Assembly (NCBI GenBank): GCA_024707385.1
Contig: JANPZW010000008.1
Location: 62,001 to 126,000 of the forward strand
Source: Cellvibrionaceae bacterium
Lineage (GTDB): Bacteria; Pseudomonadota; Gammaproteobacteria; Pseudomonadales; Cellvibrionaceae
Reading direction: 5' to 3'
DNA length: 64,000 bases
Position 1 is the stretch's first letter. The number at the start of each line of letters is the position of its first letter. The notes under the pieces were generated by a model. It ran no database searches, had not been told where the DNA came from, and worked only from the letters and a program-made list of their open reading frames with translations. Shown piece after piece: positions 1 to 10,750 of the stretch. Position numbers and translations under genes: made by a program.

Positions 1-1
1 T

Positions 2-2021
2 CTGTGGACCACGGATGAGACCGGGGCGTGTACCTACTTGAGCCGGCAGTGGTATGAATTCACTGGTGGGACGCCAGAGCAGGACCTGGGCTTTGGTTGG
101 CTCGATCGCACCCACCCATTGGATCTGGACATTGCGCGCGCTGCTTTTCTCGACGCCAACCGTGAGCGGACACCTTTTCGCGTCGAATATCGCCTGCGCG
201 GCATGGACGGAAGCTACCGCTGGATGATCGATACCGGAACGCCGCGTTTCGACGAAACCGGCCAGCTCCTCGGTTATGTCGGCTGTGTTTTCGATATCGG
301 TGAGCGGCGGCGTATGGAGGCGATCCTGGATGCGCAGAAGAGCCGCCCTGGAACTCAGCGTTAGCGGCGCGCCGTTGAAGCAGATGCTGGATGTCTTCAT
401 CGAGGCTGTGGAAACCCAGTCCGGCGGCCGTGTCAGATCGTCGATTCTGTTGGTCAACGACAGTCGCGACCGGCTTGTCTGCGGTGCTGCGCCCAGCCTG
501 CCGGAAGCGCTGCGAAATGCCATTGATGGATTGCCTATAGGCCCACATTCCGCGGTTTGCGGCACTGCCGCCTATCTGCGGCAGGCGATCTTCGTCGGCG
601 ATTTCACCGCCGATTCGCGCTGCGCCGCCTATCGCGATCTCGCCGTCAGCAGCGGCATCCAGGCCTGCTGGTCGACCCCCGTATTCTCTTCCGAGGGGAC
701 ACTGCTTGCGGTCTTCGCCCTTTATTATCCCCACACGCTTGCAGAGCCCTTCGTCGGCGACGCGCAGATGGTGGAGATTCTGGGCAGCACGGTGGCGTTG
801 ATCATCGATAAAACCATAGATACACGCCTGCGCCGGGAAGCGGAGCAGAAGCTGCGCGCCAGTGAGGCCGCGCTGCGGGAGGCGGACAAACGCAAGGATG
901 AATTCCTCGCCACCCTGGCCCACGAACTGCGCAATCCCTTGGCGCCCATCAGCAATGCGCTGCAGATCATGCGGCTGAGCCCCGACGTCGGGGCGGTCAA
1001 CGATATGCGCGAGCTGATCAACCGCCAGCTCACCCAGATGGTCCGGCTGGTGGACGACCTTATGGACGTGTCACGCATTACCCGCGGCAAAGTGGATCTG
1101 CGCCGCGAGAGAGTTTCCCTGGCGAGCGTGCTGCAGAACACGGTGGAAGTGGTCCGCCCCCTGGTGGACGAACGCGCGCAGACCCTGCGGGTGCAGCTGC
1201 CGGATCGGCCCGTGTGGCTGCATGCGGATTTCACCCGTCTCTCCCAGGTGTTCACCAATATCGTCAACAACGCCTGCAAATACACCCAGACCGGCGGTGC
1301 CATCGCCATTGCCGCCAGTGCGCAAGGCGGCGCTGTGGCGGTGACGGTGGAGGATAACGGGATGGGCATTCCCGCCGACAAGTTGCCGCTGATTTTTGAA
1401 ATGTTCTCCCAGGTGGAGGACCCCATCGGCCGCACCCACGGCGGCCTTGGCATAGGGCTCACTCTGGCTGAGCAACTGGTGAAGATGCACGGCGGCCATG
1501 TGGAGGCGCACAGCGACGGGCCGGGTAAGGGCAGCCGTTTTACCGTGTATCTGCCGCTGGAGACCGGGGCGGATGCGGGCGGGCCTGCGCAAGGTAGACG
1601 CGAGGCGCGTCCGGGTGCGGGCCTAAGGGTGCTGGTGGTGGATGACAACCGCGAGTCCGCCAGGACGCTCGCCCAGCTCATCGAACTGCTCGGCCACCAC
1701 ACCCAGGTGGCGTTCGACGGCGCTGAAGCGCTGGAGCTGGCGGATCAGCTGGTGCCGGATTTGGTACTGATGGATCTGGGGATGCCGGGTATGGATGGCT
1801 TTGAAACCTGCAAGGCGATGAAGCGCAACCCGTTACTGCGGGACGCGGTACTGGTGGCTCAGACAGGCTGGGGCGAAAAGCGCCACAACCAGCTGGCACA
1901 GGAGGCGGGGTTTGCGCATCACCTGGTCAAACCGATTGATCTGCAGGCGTTGGAAGAGCTGCTGGCCGACATAGCCCCAGCGACTGACGGCGCCGGTGCT
2001 GGCCGAGATGGCAGCAGTTGA
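2..2021 (+). CDS. Hybrid sensor histidine kinase (PAS-GAF-HisKA-HATPase-REC), 5' partial and frameshifted
   Basis: This is a signalling kinase whose 5' end lies outside the window. The reading frame starting at base 2 encodes a PAS/PAC domain up to 364, ending in a typical GERRRMEAI linker. The rest (GAF, kinase, receiver) is in another frame, open from 276 to 2021. Dropping one base near 337-345 joins them as DAQK then AALELS. Counting residues from base 276, the GAF domain is about 30-175, the HisKA H-box (HELRNP) has the phospho-acceptor His near 216, the N-box is NIVNNACKY, the glycine boxes are DNGMGIP and GGLGIGL, and the C-terminal receiver has its phospho-acceptor Asp near 500 (VLMDLGMPG). 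No transmembrane segment is visible in the part present, so it may be cytoplasmic. The stimulus is unknown. The domain calls are strong; whether the break is real or a sequence error is not known. Confidence 0.85.
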
Positions 2022-2067
2022 CTGATAGAGCCATTACGGACTTAAAAAGCCCGGTGCACTGACGACA

Positions 2068-4612
2068 TCAACTGCCGGAGCGGTTTTTGGTAAAACGGGT
2101 AGCAGTGGCCTGGAGTGGATCGTCGGGCCAGGGGTGCTTCGGATAGCGCCCCTTCATATCTTTTTTCACATCGTGATAGCTGGTGCGCCAGAAGCCGGCG
2201 AGATCCTGGGTCACCTGCAGCGGCCGCTGCGCCGGGGACAGCAGGTGAATGAGCAGCGGCACCTTGCCCTGGGCCACGGTCGGGGTGGTCTGGCAGCCGA
2301 ACATTTCCTGCAGCTTCACCGCCAGCACTGGCGGGTTCTGGCAATAATCGATGGCAATGCGCGACCCGGACGGCACCTGGATATGGCTGGGCGCCTGCTC
2401 GTCGAGCTTTTGCGACAGCGGCCAGGGCAGCAGAGTGGCGAAGGCGGCGGTCAGATCCAGACGGCGCAAATCGTCGAGCCGGCGCACCTCGTTCAGATAG
2501 GGCGCCAGCCAAGTCTCCAGACCGTTCAGCAGGCTGGCATCGCTGACATCCGGCCAGGGATCGCCCAGGTGCTGGCGCAACAGTTCCACCCGCGCCTGCC
2601 ATTGGCGATGGTGGTCCTCCCAGCGCAGCACCTCCAATCCCTTGCGGCGAATCAGCTGCGCCAGGGCCTGCTGCCGTTCCTCGGCGGTTACTTGAGTCAG
2701 CGGTTCGCGGCGCCAAATGATCGAGCCCACTTGATAGCGCCGCTCGGCGACAAAACGCTCCTGGCCGTCGTCCCACTCCAGCACTTTTTCCTCTCGGACG
2801 ACTTCTTTCAGCTCATCCTCGAACAAGCGGGCATCCAGCTCCGCCGCCGCAAAAATGCGGTCGTCACCGCGCCCGGCGAGGCGGCCCACTTCCGCCACGG
2901 CGAGCCAGGTTTGCTGGGCGAGGGGATCTGTCTCCTCCAGCGCCGCACCGCGGCCGTTGCTGAGCTGGAACAAAGCGCCTGCCCTTATGCCGCTGGCGAG
3001 AGATGCGGTCGGGATAGGCGAGCGCCAACAGCAGGCCACAGGTACTCACACCGACGGATTCGCTCGCACTGCTTTTGTCGGGGAGAGAGCTGGGAAGATG
3101 GCCGGGAAGATAGTCGCGATATTGGCGGATCTGCTGCCGGGCGCGCTGCGTCCAGGCGGCCAGACCCTTGTCCTTGGTGTCGTGGCGCAGGGCATCCAGC
3201 CAGCGCGCCACGTCGGTGCCTAGAAACACCGGCCGGCCAGTTTCTTCCAGCACAGCGGCGAGGGCGCAGGCCTGTTCGCTCAACCCCAGGGCTGCGCCGC
3301 GCAACATCATATGGGCGAGGCGCGGGTGCGCCGGGAATGCTGCCATGCGCTCGCCGTGCGGCGTAAGACGCACGCTCGTCTGTGCTCGCTGCACGGCGCC
3401 CAAGGTTTCCAGCAGGTCCAGCGCCTGAGCAAAAGGCGCCGCGGGTGGCGGGGTCAGCCAGGCGAGAGCTGCGGGATCGGCGACGCCGAACGCCAGCATC
3501 TGCAGGGCGACCGGTGCCAGATCGGCCTGTTCGATCTCGGCTTTGGCAAACGGCGCGAGGGTTTCATCCGCGCGCCACAGGCGATAGCAGAAGCCGGGGC
3601 CGAGGCGGCCGGCGCGGCCCGCACGCTGGGTCGCGGAAGCCTGGGAGATACGCACCGTGTGCAGTCGCGTCATGCCGGTGCGTGGGTCGAAGGCGGGTTC
3701 GCGGCGCAGGCCGGTATCCACTACCACTTCGACCCCTTCGATGGTGAGGCTGGTTTCAGCGATATCGGTGGCCAGCACGACTTTGCGGCGCCAGGGCGGG
3801 CGCGGCGGATTGATGGCGGTTTGCTGCTGGTCGAGGGACAAATTGCCGTACAGGGGTGCGATCTGGGTGTCCGCCGGCAGTTGGCCGGCGAGCGCCTGTT
3901 GCAGGTTGAGAATTTCTTTCTGCCCCGGCAGAAACACCAGCAGGCTGCCAGAGTGTTTCGCGCTGGCCTGGAGCACCGCATCGCGCACGCCGTTCAACCA
4001 ATCGGAATCCTGTGGGCGGGCGCGAGTGCCCAGATGCGCGACTTCGACCGGGAACATGCGCCCTTCACTGCGCACCACCGGCGCGTCCCGCAACAGCGAG
4101 GCTATGGCGGCGCCATCCAGGGTGGCGGACATGACCAGAATCTTCAGCGGGTCGTCGGCTTCCCGCAGCAGAGCGCGCCCTTGTAAGGCCAAGGCCAAGC
4201 CCAGGTCCGTATCCAGATTGCGCTCGTGGAATTCGTCGAAGATGACTGCGCTGTAATCGCTGAGGCCGGGATCGTCCTGCAGCAGCCGGGTGAGGACGCC
4301 GCCGGTAACCACTTCGATGCTGGTGGCAGCGCTGACTTTGGTCTCCTGGCGGATCCGGTAGCCGACACGCCCGCCCACCGCTTCGCCGAGCAGATCCGCC
4401 ATGCGCTGCGCCGCCGCCCGCGCCGCCATGCGGCGGGGTTCCAGCAGCAAAATGCGTTTGCGTTGCCAGGGTTGGTCGAGCAGGGCGAGGGGAACGAGGG
4501 TGGTTTTGCCGGCGCCCGGCGGGGCTTCCAGCACCAGTTCATGCCGCTGGGTCAGAGCGTTGAGAACATCCGCCAGAACGGCGTGGATCGGCAATTCGGG
4601 CTGATGCTTCAC
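2068..4612 (-). CDS. hrpB: ATP-dependent helicase HrpB (frameshifted as sequenced)
   Basis: This is a DEAH-type RNA helicase of the HrpB family. The N-terminal part has Walker A (PPGAGKTT, near residue 33), the DEFH box (FDEFHERNLD, near residue 124), SAT (MSATLDG) and motif VI (QRAGRAGR). The HrpB C-terminal domain is in a second frame, containing LSNGRGA, WLAVAEVG and the closing HPWPDDP motif. One extra base around 2967-2985 separates the frames; after correction the product is about 847 residues, normal for HrpB. I place the start at the GTG at 4612 (VKHQPELP), where family similarity begins. The frame stays open to an ATG at 4741, but that extension is low-complexity. The gene is divergent from the sensor kinase at 4777. 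HrpB's cellular role is poorly defined in most bacteria. Confidence 0.88.
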
Positions 4613-4776
4613 GGGCAAATTCGCTTGCGGAGGAGGCGCCGCAGTGTAGGAGGCGGGTCCGGGAGCGTCAAGCCGCCGAGATTTGCCTGCCGCTGGCGAT
4701 TGTTTATGATGCCGCACCGGGGATCTGTGGTCGCCCCGCAACGGATGTATCTTCAGCCATTTTACGGACTGCGCTA

Positions 4777-7700
4777 GTGATGATTCGAATGATAACGAGA
4801 GGGATCTGGAAGGTTTGTGTGCTGTGCGTGGCGCTCACCCTCGGTCAAACCACCGGCGCCAGGGAGATACCCGCCGATCTCGCCTTCGGCCACATACTGC
4901 CGGATCAGTTGGAATCCATCGGCTACATGACCGCGATCGTCCAGGACAATGTGGGCTTTCTGTGGTTCGGCGGTGCCAATGGTCTGGCCCGCTATGACGG
5001 CTATAACCTGGTGTTCTACAAACACCAGGAGGGTGTGGCCGGCTCCCTCAGCAATAGTTATGTGAATCATCTTCTGGTCACCCGCGACGGCAGTCTGTGG
5101 GTGGCCACCCAGGCGGGGCTCAACCGCTACGATGCCGATACCGATTCCTTCGTCACCTACCTACACGATTCAGATTCCGCCTACGGAACAAGCGTCAACG
5201 ACGGACGCCAGCTGCTGGAGGACCGTCAGGGACGCATGTGGCTGGGCACCCGGGGCGGTTTCCATCAATTTTTCCGTGAGAGCGGCAAATTCACCCGCTA
5301 TTTCTACGATCTCTTCCCCAAGGACGGCGGCGATGCCATGGTTTGGTCGCTGGAGGAGGATCGCCAGGGCCATATCTGGATCGGCAATCACACCGGCGGC
5401 CTCAGCCGCTTCGATCCGGAGCTCAACAGCTTCACCCACTACCGCCAGGACCCCGCCGACCCTCACAGCATCAGCCACAATGATGTGCGCACCCTGTTTA
5501 TCGACAGCCGCGACCGGCTTTGGGTGGGTACCTATGGCGGCGGTCTGAATATGCTGCCGCCGGGAGAGCAGAAGTTTCAACGCTACCCGTTCGATTCCGG
5601 CCTGAAAAATGATGTGGTCTGGGACGTTCTCGAAGACCGGGAGGGCAATCTTTGGATTGGTGACGGCGGCGCGCTTACGGTGATGGATATGGAGACCGGC
5701 CAGACCAATCGTTTCGCTTATAAGGAGGGCGATAGCCGCGGCCTCGGCAACCATCTGGTTAACACCCTGTTCGAGGACCGCGCGGGCGACCTTTGGCTGG
5801 GTTTCTTTCCCTCCGGTGTCGATATGGTCGACCGCCAAGCGTCGGTGTTCCGCAATTTCACCTTCAGCCCGAATGATCCGAGCTCGGTGGGCGACGGCGG
5901 AATATTGGCAACCTACGAAGATGTGCGCGGCAATATCTGGATCGGCACCGGCTATGGACTCAGCCTCTTCGATCGCGCCACAGCGTCGTTCAAGACCTAC
6001 CGCCGCGATCCCCTCAACCCCAATTCCATGGGGGGCGAGACGGTGTTGAGCATCGCGGGCGAGGCGGACGGGCGGTTGTGGCTGGGCATCTGGTCGGCGG
6101 GTTTGCACCGGTTTGACCCGGCGACTGAAATGTTTCGCCAATACCTGCCGGTTCCCGGCGATCCCACCAGCCTGCTCGGCCGGGAGCCCTGGGCGGTGCT
6201 GGTGGACCGGGCGGGGGTTCTTTGGGTCGCCACGGAGGAGGGGGTCAATCGCTACAACCGCGAGACTGATGACTTCACCCATTTTGTCCCGCACCCGAGC
6301 CAAATGGATGGCGACACGGCGCTCTACACCCGGGCGCTTTATGAAGACTCCCACGGCAATCTCTGGGTGGGCTCCATCCGCGGGCTCTATCTGCTGGACC
6401 GCAAAACCGGCGAGTTCGAGCGCTTCCGCCACCGCCCCGGTTCGCGCAACAGCATAAGCTCCGACTTCGTCAAAGCCATCTTTGAGGACAGTCGCGGCTA
6501 TCTCTGGATCGGCACCCACGGCGGCGGTTTGAATCGTATGGAGATCACCGCTCGCCGCTTCCACGTCTATCACACCGACCAGGGGCTGCCGGACGATGTG
6601 GTGACGGGCATTGTTGAAGACGATCAGCGGTACCTCTGGGTCAGCACCCACAAAGGCATAGCCCGGTTCGACCCGGAGAGCGGCACCTTCCGCGCCTTCG
6701 ACAAAAGCCACGGCCTTGTCGGCAACCTGTTCAATCGCAATACGCCCAGCAAAACCTCCCGCGGCGAATTGCTGTTCGGCAGCAGCAAAGGCTTGACCCT
6801 GTTCAAGCCGGAGGACCTGAGAGATAACAACTATGTCCCGCCGGTGGTGATCACGGACTTCCAGATATTCAACAAGCCCGTGCCAATAGGTACCTCCGGC
6901 TCGCCTCTCGCCAAAGCGCCGGGCCGGGTGGACACGATTCATCTGAACCCTGACCAGTCGGTATTTTCCTTTGCCTATGCGGCGCTCAACTACCGCTCGC
7001 CGGAGGAAAACCAATACGCCTACCGCCTCGAAGGTTTCGACAAAACTTGGCATTACGTCGGCCAGAAACGCACCGCGACCTACACCAACCTCGACCCCGG
7101 CACCTACACCTTCCGCGTGCGCGGCTCCAACAATGAGCGGCGCTGGAACGAGGAGGGCACCCAGGTGCGCGTGATCGTGGCGCCGCCGCTGTGGCGCAGT
7201 TGGGGAGCCTATACCGCCTATGCGCTGATGCTCGCCGGGCTGCTCTATCTCGCCCTGCATTTCCAGATGAAAAAACAGGCTTTCGAACGAGAGCACACCC
7301 TCAACCAGCGGCTGCAGGAGCTGGACAAGCTCAAGGATGAGTTCCTCGCCAACACCTCCCACGAGCTGCGCACCCCGCTCAACGGCATCATAGGTCTGTC
7401 GGAATCCCTGCTGGATGGCGCTGCGGGCCCGGTGCCCGATGCGATGAAAAAATATCTGGAGATGATCGCCTACAGCGGCAAACGTCTGGCCAATCTGGTG
7501 AACGATATTCTCGATTTCTCCAAATTGAAAAATCACACCCTGCAGCTGCATCGGCGCCCGGTGGACGTACACGAATGCGTACAGATCCTGCTGAAAATGA
7601 CCGAACCGCTGGTGGGCACCAAGGATCTTGAACTCATCAACGCCGTGCCGGAAACCTTGCCATCCGTGCTCGCCGACGAGGGGCGCCTGCAACAGATCCT

Positions 7701-8010
7701 CTACAACCTGGTGGGCAACGCGGTGAAATTCACCGATCAGGGGTCGGTCACCGTCAGCGCCAAACACGAATACGATCAGGTGGTGATCGACGTGGTGGAT
7801 ACCGGCATTGGCATTCCGCCGGACCAGGTCAGCAAGATCTTCGAATCCTTCGAACAAGTGGACGGCACCGACAACCGCCGCCACGGCGGCACCGGTCTCG
7901 GCCTCGCCATCACCAAACGACTGGTGGAATTACACGGTGGCACCATCGGCGTCTGCTCAACGCCGGGCGTGGGCTCTCGCTTTAGGGTGAAGTTTCCCGT
8001 CGCCCAGTAA
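4777..8010 (+). CDS. Two-component sensor kinase with Reg_prop beta-propeller input domain
   Basis: This is a large membrane sensor kinase. Residues 1-28 form a signal peptide. They are followed by repeated propeller blades (LWVGT/LWIGTHGGGL-type motifs every 40-50 residues) to about residue 690, a Y_Y_Y domain near 735-800 and one transmembrane helix near 808-830. The HisKA domain follows (SHELRTPLNG, His near 862), then an ATPase domain with DTGIGIP and GGTGLGL. Reg_prop sensors usually detect extracellular carbohydrates and often carry a receiver and an AraC output domain. This one ends right after the ATPase domain, so it must signal through a separate response regulator, and none is encoded nearby. 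GTG at 4777 and ATG at 4780 are adjacent start options. The ligand is unknown. Confidence 0.9.
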   Translation: MMIRMITRGIWKVCVLCVALTLGQTTGAREIPADLAFGHILPDQLESIGYMTAIVQDNVGFLWFGGANGLARYDGYNLVFYKHQEGVAGSLSNSYVNHLLVTRDGSLWVATQAGLNRYDADTDSFVTYLHDSDSAYGTSVNDGRQLLEDRQGRMWLGTRGGFHQFFRESGKFTRYFYDLFPKDGGDAMVWSLEEDRQGHIWIGNHTGGLSRFDPELNSFTHYRQDPADPHSISHNDVRTLFIDSRDRLWVGTYGGGLNMLPPGEQKFQRYPFDSGLKNDVVWDVLEDREGNLWIGDGGALTVMDMETGQTNRFAYKEGDSRGLGNHLVNTLFEDRAGDLWLGFFPSGVDMVDRQASVFRNFTFSPNDPSSVGDGGILATYEDVRGNIWIGTGYGLSLFDRATASFKTYRRDPLNPNSMGGETVLSIAGEADGRLWLGIWSAGLHRFDPATEMFRQYLPVPGDPTSLLGREPWAVLVDRAGVLWVATEEGVNRYNRETDDFTHFVPHPSQMDGDTALYTRALYEDSHGNLWVGSIRGLYLLDRKTGEFERFRHRPGSRNSISSDFVKAIFEDSRGYLWIGTHGGGLNRMEITARRFHVYHTDQGLPDDVVTGIVEDDQRYLWVSTHKGIARFDPESGTFRAFDKSHGLVGNLFNRNTPSKTSRGELLFGSSKGLTLFKPEDLRDNNYVPPVVITDFQIFNKPVPIGTSGSPLAKAPGRVDTIHLNPDQSVFSFAYAALNYRSPEENQYAYRLEGFDKTWHYVGQKRTATYTNLDPGTYTFRVRGSNNERRWNEEGTQVRVIVAPPLWRSWGAYTAYALMLAGLLYLALHFQMKKQAFEREHTLNQRLQELDKLKDEFLANTSHELRTPLNGIIGLSESLLDGAAGPVPDAMKKYLEMIAYSGKRLANLVNDILDFSKLKNHTLQLHRRPVDVHECVQILLKMTEPLVGTKDLELINAVPETLPSVLADEGRLQQILYNLVGNAVKFTDQGSVTVSAKHEYDQVVIDVVDTGIGIPPDQVSKIFESFEQVDGTDNRRHGGTGLGLAITKRLVELHGGTIGVCSTPGVGSRFRVKFPVAQ

Positions 8011-8110
8011 GGTGCCGCTGATCGGGGCAATGTTGCTTTCCGTATAGAGCGTGCAGGGTTAGCCCGATTAGGGTCATCTTGCCTATTCTTCGCGGGAGGT
8101 GCCGCCTGCC

Positions 8111-9145
8111 ATGGCCCAGCTGATCCAAGTCACTCCGCAAGGCCTCTACTGCCCGCAGGGGGATTTTTACGTGGATCCCTGGGGCAAGGTCGAGCGGGCG
8201 GTGGTGACGCACGGGCATTCGGACCATGCGCGGGTCGGCTCGCAGCAGTATTTCTGCAGCGCCACTTCAGTGCCGATTCTGCAACACCGTCTGCCCCAGG
8301 CCGGTGATATACGTCCGCTCGCATTCGGTGAGGCACTGCAGTTGGGCGATGCGACTGTGTCCCTGCACCCCGCCGGTCATATCCTCGGCTCCGCCCAGGT
8401 GCGTATTGCCGCCGAAGGCGAGGTGTGGGTGGTGACGGGGGATTACAAACGCTGCGCCGATCCCACCTGCGAACCCTTTGAAGTAGTGCCCTGCGACGCC
8501 CTGATCACCGAAGCCACCTTCGGCGCGCCCGTGTATCAGTGGCAGCCGGGCGCGGAAACCGTCGGCGAGATTTATCAGTGGTGGATGGAAAACCGCCGCC
8601 TCGGTCTCACCTCTCTGTTGTTCTGTTACGCCCTGGGCAAAGCGCAGCGAGTGCTTGCGGAATTGCGGCGTTTTACCGACGAAGAGGTTTATACCCACGG
8701 TGCTGTGGAAGCGATTACGGTCATTTATCGCGATCAGGGTGTGGCCACGTTGCCGACCCGCGCTACCACCGATCTGCCGAAAGATCACTCCTACAGCGGC
8801 GCCCTGGTTATCGCGCCGCCCTCCGCCCACCGTTCTGTGTGGATGAAACGTTTCAAAAATGTGTCGACGGGATTTGCCTCCGGCTGGATGCGCGTGCGCG
8901 GGCATAGACGCAGGCGCGGCTACCAGCGCGGTTTTGTCCTCTCGGATCACGCCGACTGGCCGGGTCTTTTGCGTACCGTGCGCGAGACCGGAACGAAAAA
9001 AATCTATGTCACCCACGGCTACAAGGATTTATTGGCGCGCTATCTGTGCCACGAGGGTTATGCCGCGCAATCACTCGATACCTTGTTTACCGGTGATGAC
9101 ACGGAAGCGCTCAGCGAAAAAGAAATAGCGAAGGCGGCGCCATGA
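8111..9145 (+). CDS. Ligase-associated DNA damage response exonuclease (metallo-beta-lactamase fold)
   Basis: This is the first gene of a four-gene DNA-repair operon. The metal-binding motif THGHSDHAR sits near residue 35, with further family signatures PAGHILGSAQV, TEATFG and the late SDHADWPGLL. These mark the MBL/beta-CASP-like nuclease family known as ligase-associated DNA damage response exonuclease, which acts on DNA ends next to an ATP-dependent ligase. The ATG at 8111 is chosen; a GGGAGG lies about 13 bases upstream. A GTG at 8099 would add four residues but sits directly against that ribosome-binding site. The stop overlaps the ligase start (ATGA at 9142-9145), which points to translational coupling. 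The substrate is inferred from family and operon. Confidence 0.9.
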   Translation: MAQLIQVTPQGLYCPQGDFYVDPWGKVERAVVTHGHSDHARVGSQQYFCSATSVPILQHRLPQAGDIRPLAFGEALQLGDATVSLHPAGHILGSAQVRIAAEGEVWVVTGDYKRCADPTCEPFEVVPCDALITEATFGAPVYQWQPGAETVGEIYQWWMENRRLGLTSLLFCYALGKAQRVLAELRRFTDEEVYTHGAVEAITVIYRDQGVATLPTRATTDLPKDHSYSGALVIAPPSAHRSVWMKRFKNVSTGFASGWMRVRGHRRRRGYQRGFVLSDHADWPGLLRTVRETGTKKIYVTHGYKDLLARYLCHEGYAAQSLDTLFTGDDTEALSEKEIAKAAP

Positions 9146-10746
9146 AAAAATTTGTCGCCCTGTTCCAGGCCCTCGACACCACCACCTCCACCAACGCCAA
9201 AGTGGCGGGCATGGTGGAATATTTTCAAACCGTTCCCACCGCCGATGCCGCCTGGGCGACCTATTTTCTCACCGGCGAGCGCATCAAGCGTTTTATCACC
9301 TCCCGCGATTTACAGAATTGGGCGATTGAAATGACCGGCATGCCCGAATGGCTTTTTAAGGACGCCTACCACACCGTGGGCGATACGGCGGAAACGGTCG
9401 CGCTGCTGGTGGGACAGGCGCATTCGAATATGCAGGACAAATCACTGCAGGAGTGGATCGAGCGGGAAATTCTGCCGCTCATGCCCTTGAGTAAGCCGGA
9501 ACAAGGAGAGCGGGTTAAGCAGTGGTGGCGCGAGCTGGATACGGCCGAATGTTTTGTGCTGAATAAAATCATCACCGGCGCTTTTCGCGTCGGCGTATCC
9601 AAAGCCCTGGTGCTGCGTGCTCTTGCGCAAGTGGCCCAGCTGGAACCGGCAATCGTCGCCCACCGCTTTATCGGCGCCTGGCAGCCGAGTGCGGAATTTT
9701 TTCAGGCCGCGCTGAGTCCCGCCGGCCATACCTCTGCGGCGCCGCGCCCTTATCCGTTTTATCTCGCATATCCGTTGGAACAGACTCTGGAATCTATTGG
9801 TGAACCGGAGGAGTGGCTGGCGGAGTGGAAGTGGGACGGTATTCGCGGGCAGATGATGCACCAGGGCGGCGAGGTGCTGATCTGGTCGCGCGGCGAAGAA
9901 TTGGTGACGGCGCAATTTCCCGAACTCGAAGAATTGGCTCGACGTCTGCCCGAAGGTGCAGTTCTCGACGGGGAAATTCTTGCCTGGGCGAATGATGCGC
10001 CGCTGGATTTTGCCGCTTTACAAAAACGCCTCGGCCGCAAAAAACCAGGCGCGGCGGTAATGCGCGAAAGCCCGGTAGTTTTTATGGCTTACGATTTATT
10101 GCAATACAGCGGCGAGGATTGGCGCGAGCGTCCGTTGCACGCGCGAAAATCGCGACTCACCCAGTTAGCGGCGCAGGTGGAGGATACGCGCCTGATGTTT
10201 TCCCCGATATTGCAATTTCAATCCTGGGAAGACCTGGGGCAATTGCGCGCGCAGGCACGGGCGCAAAGTGTGGAAGGTTTGATGCTGAAGCGGCGCGAAT
10301 CGACCTATCAAGTGGGGCGCAAAAAAGGCGACTGGTGGAAATGGAAAATCGATCCCTACACCATTGACGCGGTGCTGCTCTACGCCCAGCCCGGCTCCGG
10401 CCGCCGGGCAAATTTATATACGGATTACACTTTTGCATTGTGGCAGGGCGATGAGCTGGTGCCGGTGGCCAAAGCCTATTCCGGCCTGACCGACAGCGAA
10501 ATCAATCGTGTGGATAATTGGGTGCGCCGCAACACGGTGGAGCGGTTTGGCCCTGTGCGTTCGGTAAAACCGGAATTGGTGTTTGAACTCGCTTTTGAAA
10601 ATATCGCATTTTCCAAACGCCATAAATCCGGTGTGGCGGTGCGGTTTCCGCGCATTAAACGCTGGCGTGAGGACAAACCCTTTCGCGAGGCGGATACGCT
10701 GGACAATCTGAAAGCGCTGATCAACACCACTGCGCCGGCGACCTAA
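9142..10746 (+). CDS. ATP-dependent DNA ligase
   Basis: This ligase seals DNA nicks using ATP. The adenylation motif I is KWDG, with the nucleophilic lysine near residue 230. Other nucleotidyltransferase motifs are present: SRGEEL (motif Ia region), DGEILAW (III), FMAYDLL (IIIa), EGLMLKR (IV) and WWKWK (V). An N-terminal DNA-binding region of about 200 residues precedes the catalytic core, and an OB-fold domain follows. The 534-residue length fits the bacterial LigB/LigC-like enzymes found with the neighbouring exonuclease and helicase. It is a repair ligase, additional to the NAD-dependent replicative LigA that should be encoded elsewhere. It starts inside the upstream gene's stop and is followed four bases later by the helicase. 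Confidence 0.93.
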   Translation: MKKFVALFQALDTTTSTNAKVAGMVEYFQTVPTADAAWATYFLTGERIKRFITSRDLQNWAIEMTGMPEWLFKDAYHTVGDTAETVALLVGQAHSNMQDKSLQEWIEREILPLMPLSKPEQGERVKQWWRELDTAECFVLNKIITGAFRVGVSKALVLRALAQVAQLEPAIVAHRFIGAWQPSAEFFQAALSPAGHTSAAPRPYPFYLAYPLEQTLESIGEPEEWLAEWKWDGIRGQMMHQGGEVLIWSRGEELVTAQFPELEELARRLPEGAVLDGEILAWANDAPLDFAALQKRLGRKKPGAAVMRESPVVFMAYDLLQYSGEDWRERPLHARKSRLTQLAAQVEDTRLMFSPILQFQSWEDLGQLRAQARAQSVEGLMLKRRESTYQVGRKKGDWWKWKIDPYTIDAVLLYAQPGSGRRANLYTDYTFALWQGDELVPVAKAYSGLTDSEINRVDNWVRRNTVERFGPVRSVKPELVFELAFENIAFSKRHKSGVAVRFPRIKRWREDKPFREADTLDNLKALINTTAPAT

Positions 10747-10750
10747 TAAG

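Noticed and set aside
5170..7884. Long open frame of 904 codons on the minus strand
   Set aside because: It is antisense to the propeller sensor kinase, and high GC in that gene leaves the opposite frame open. The translation has no coherent family pattern.
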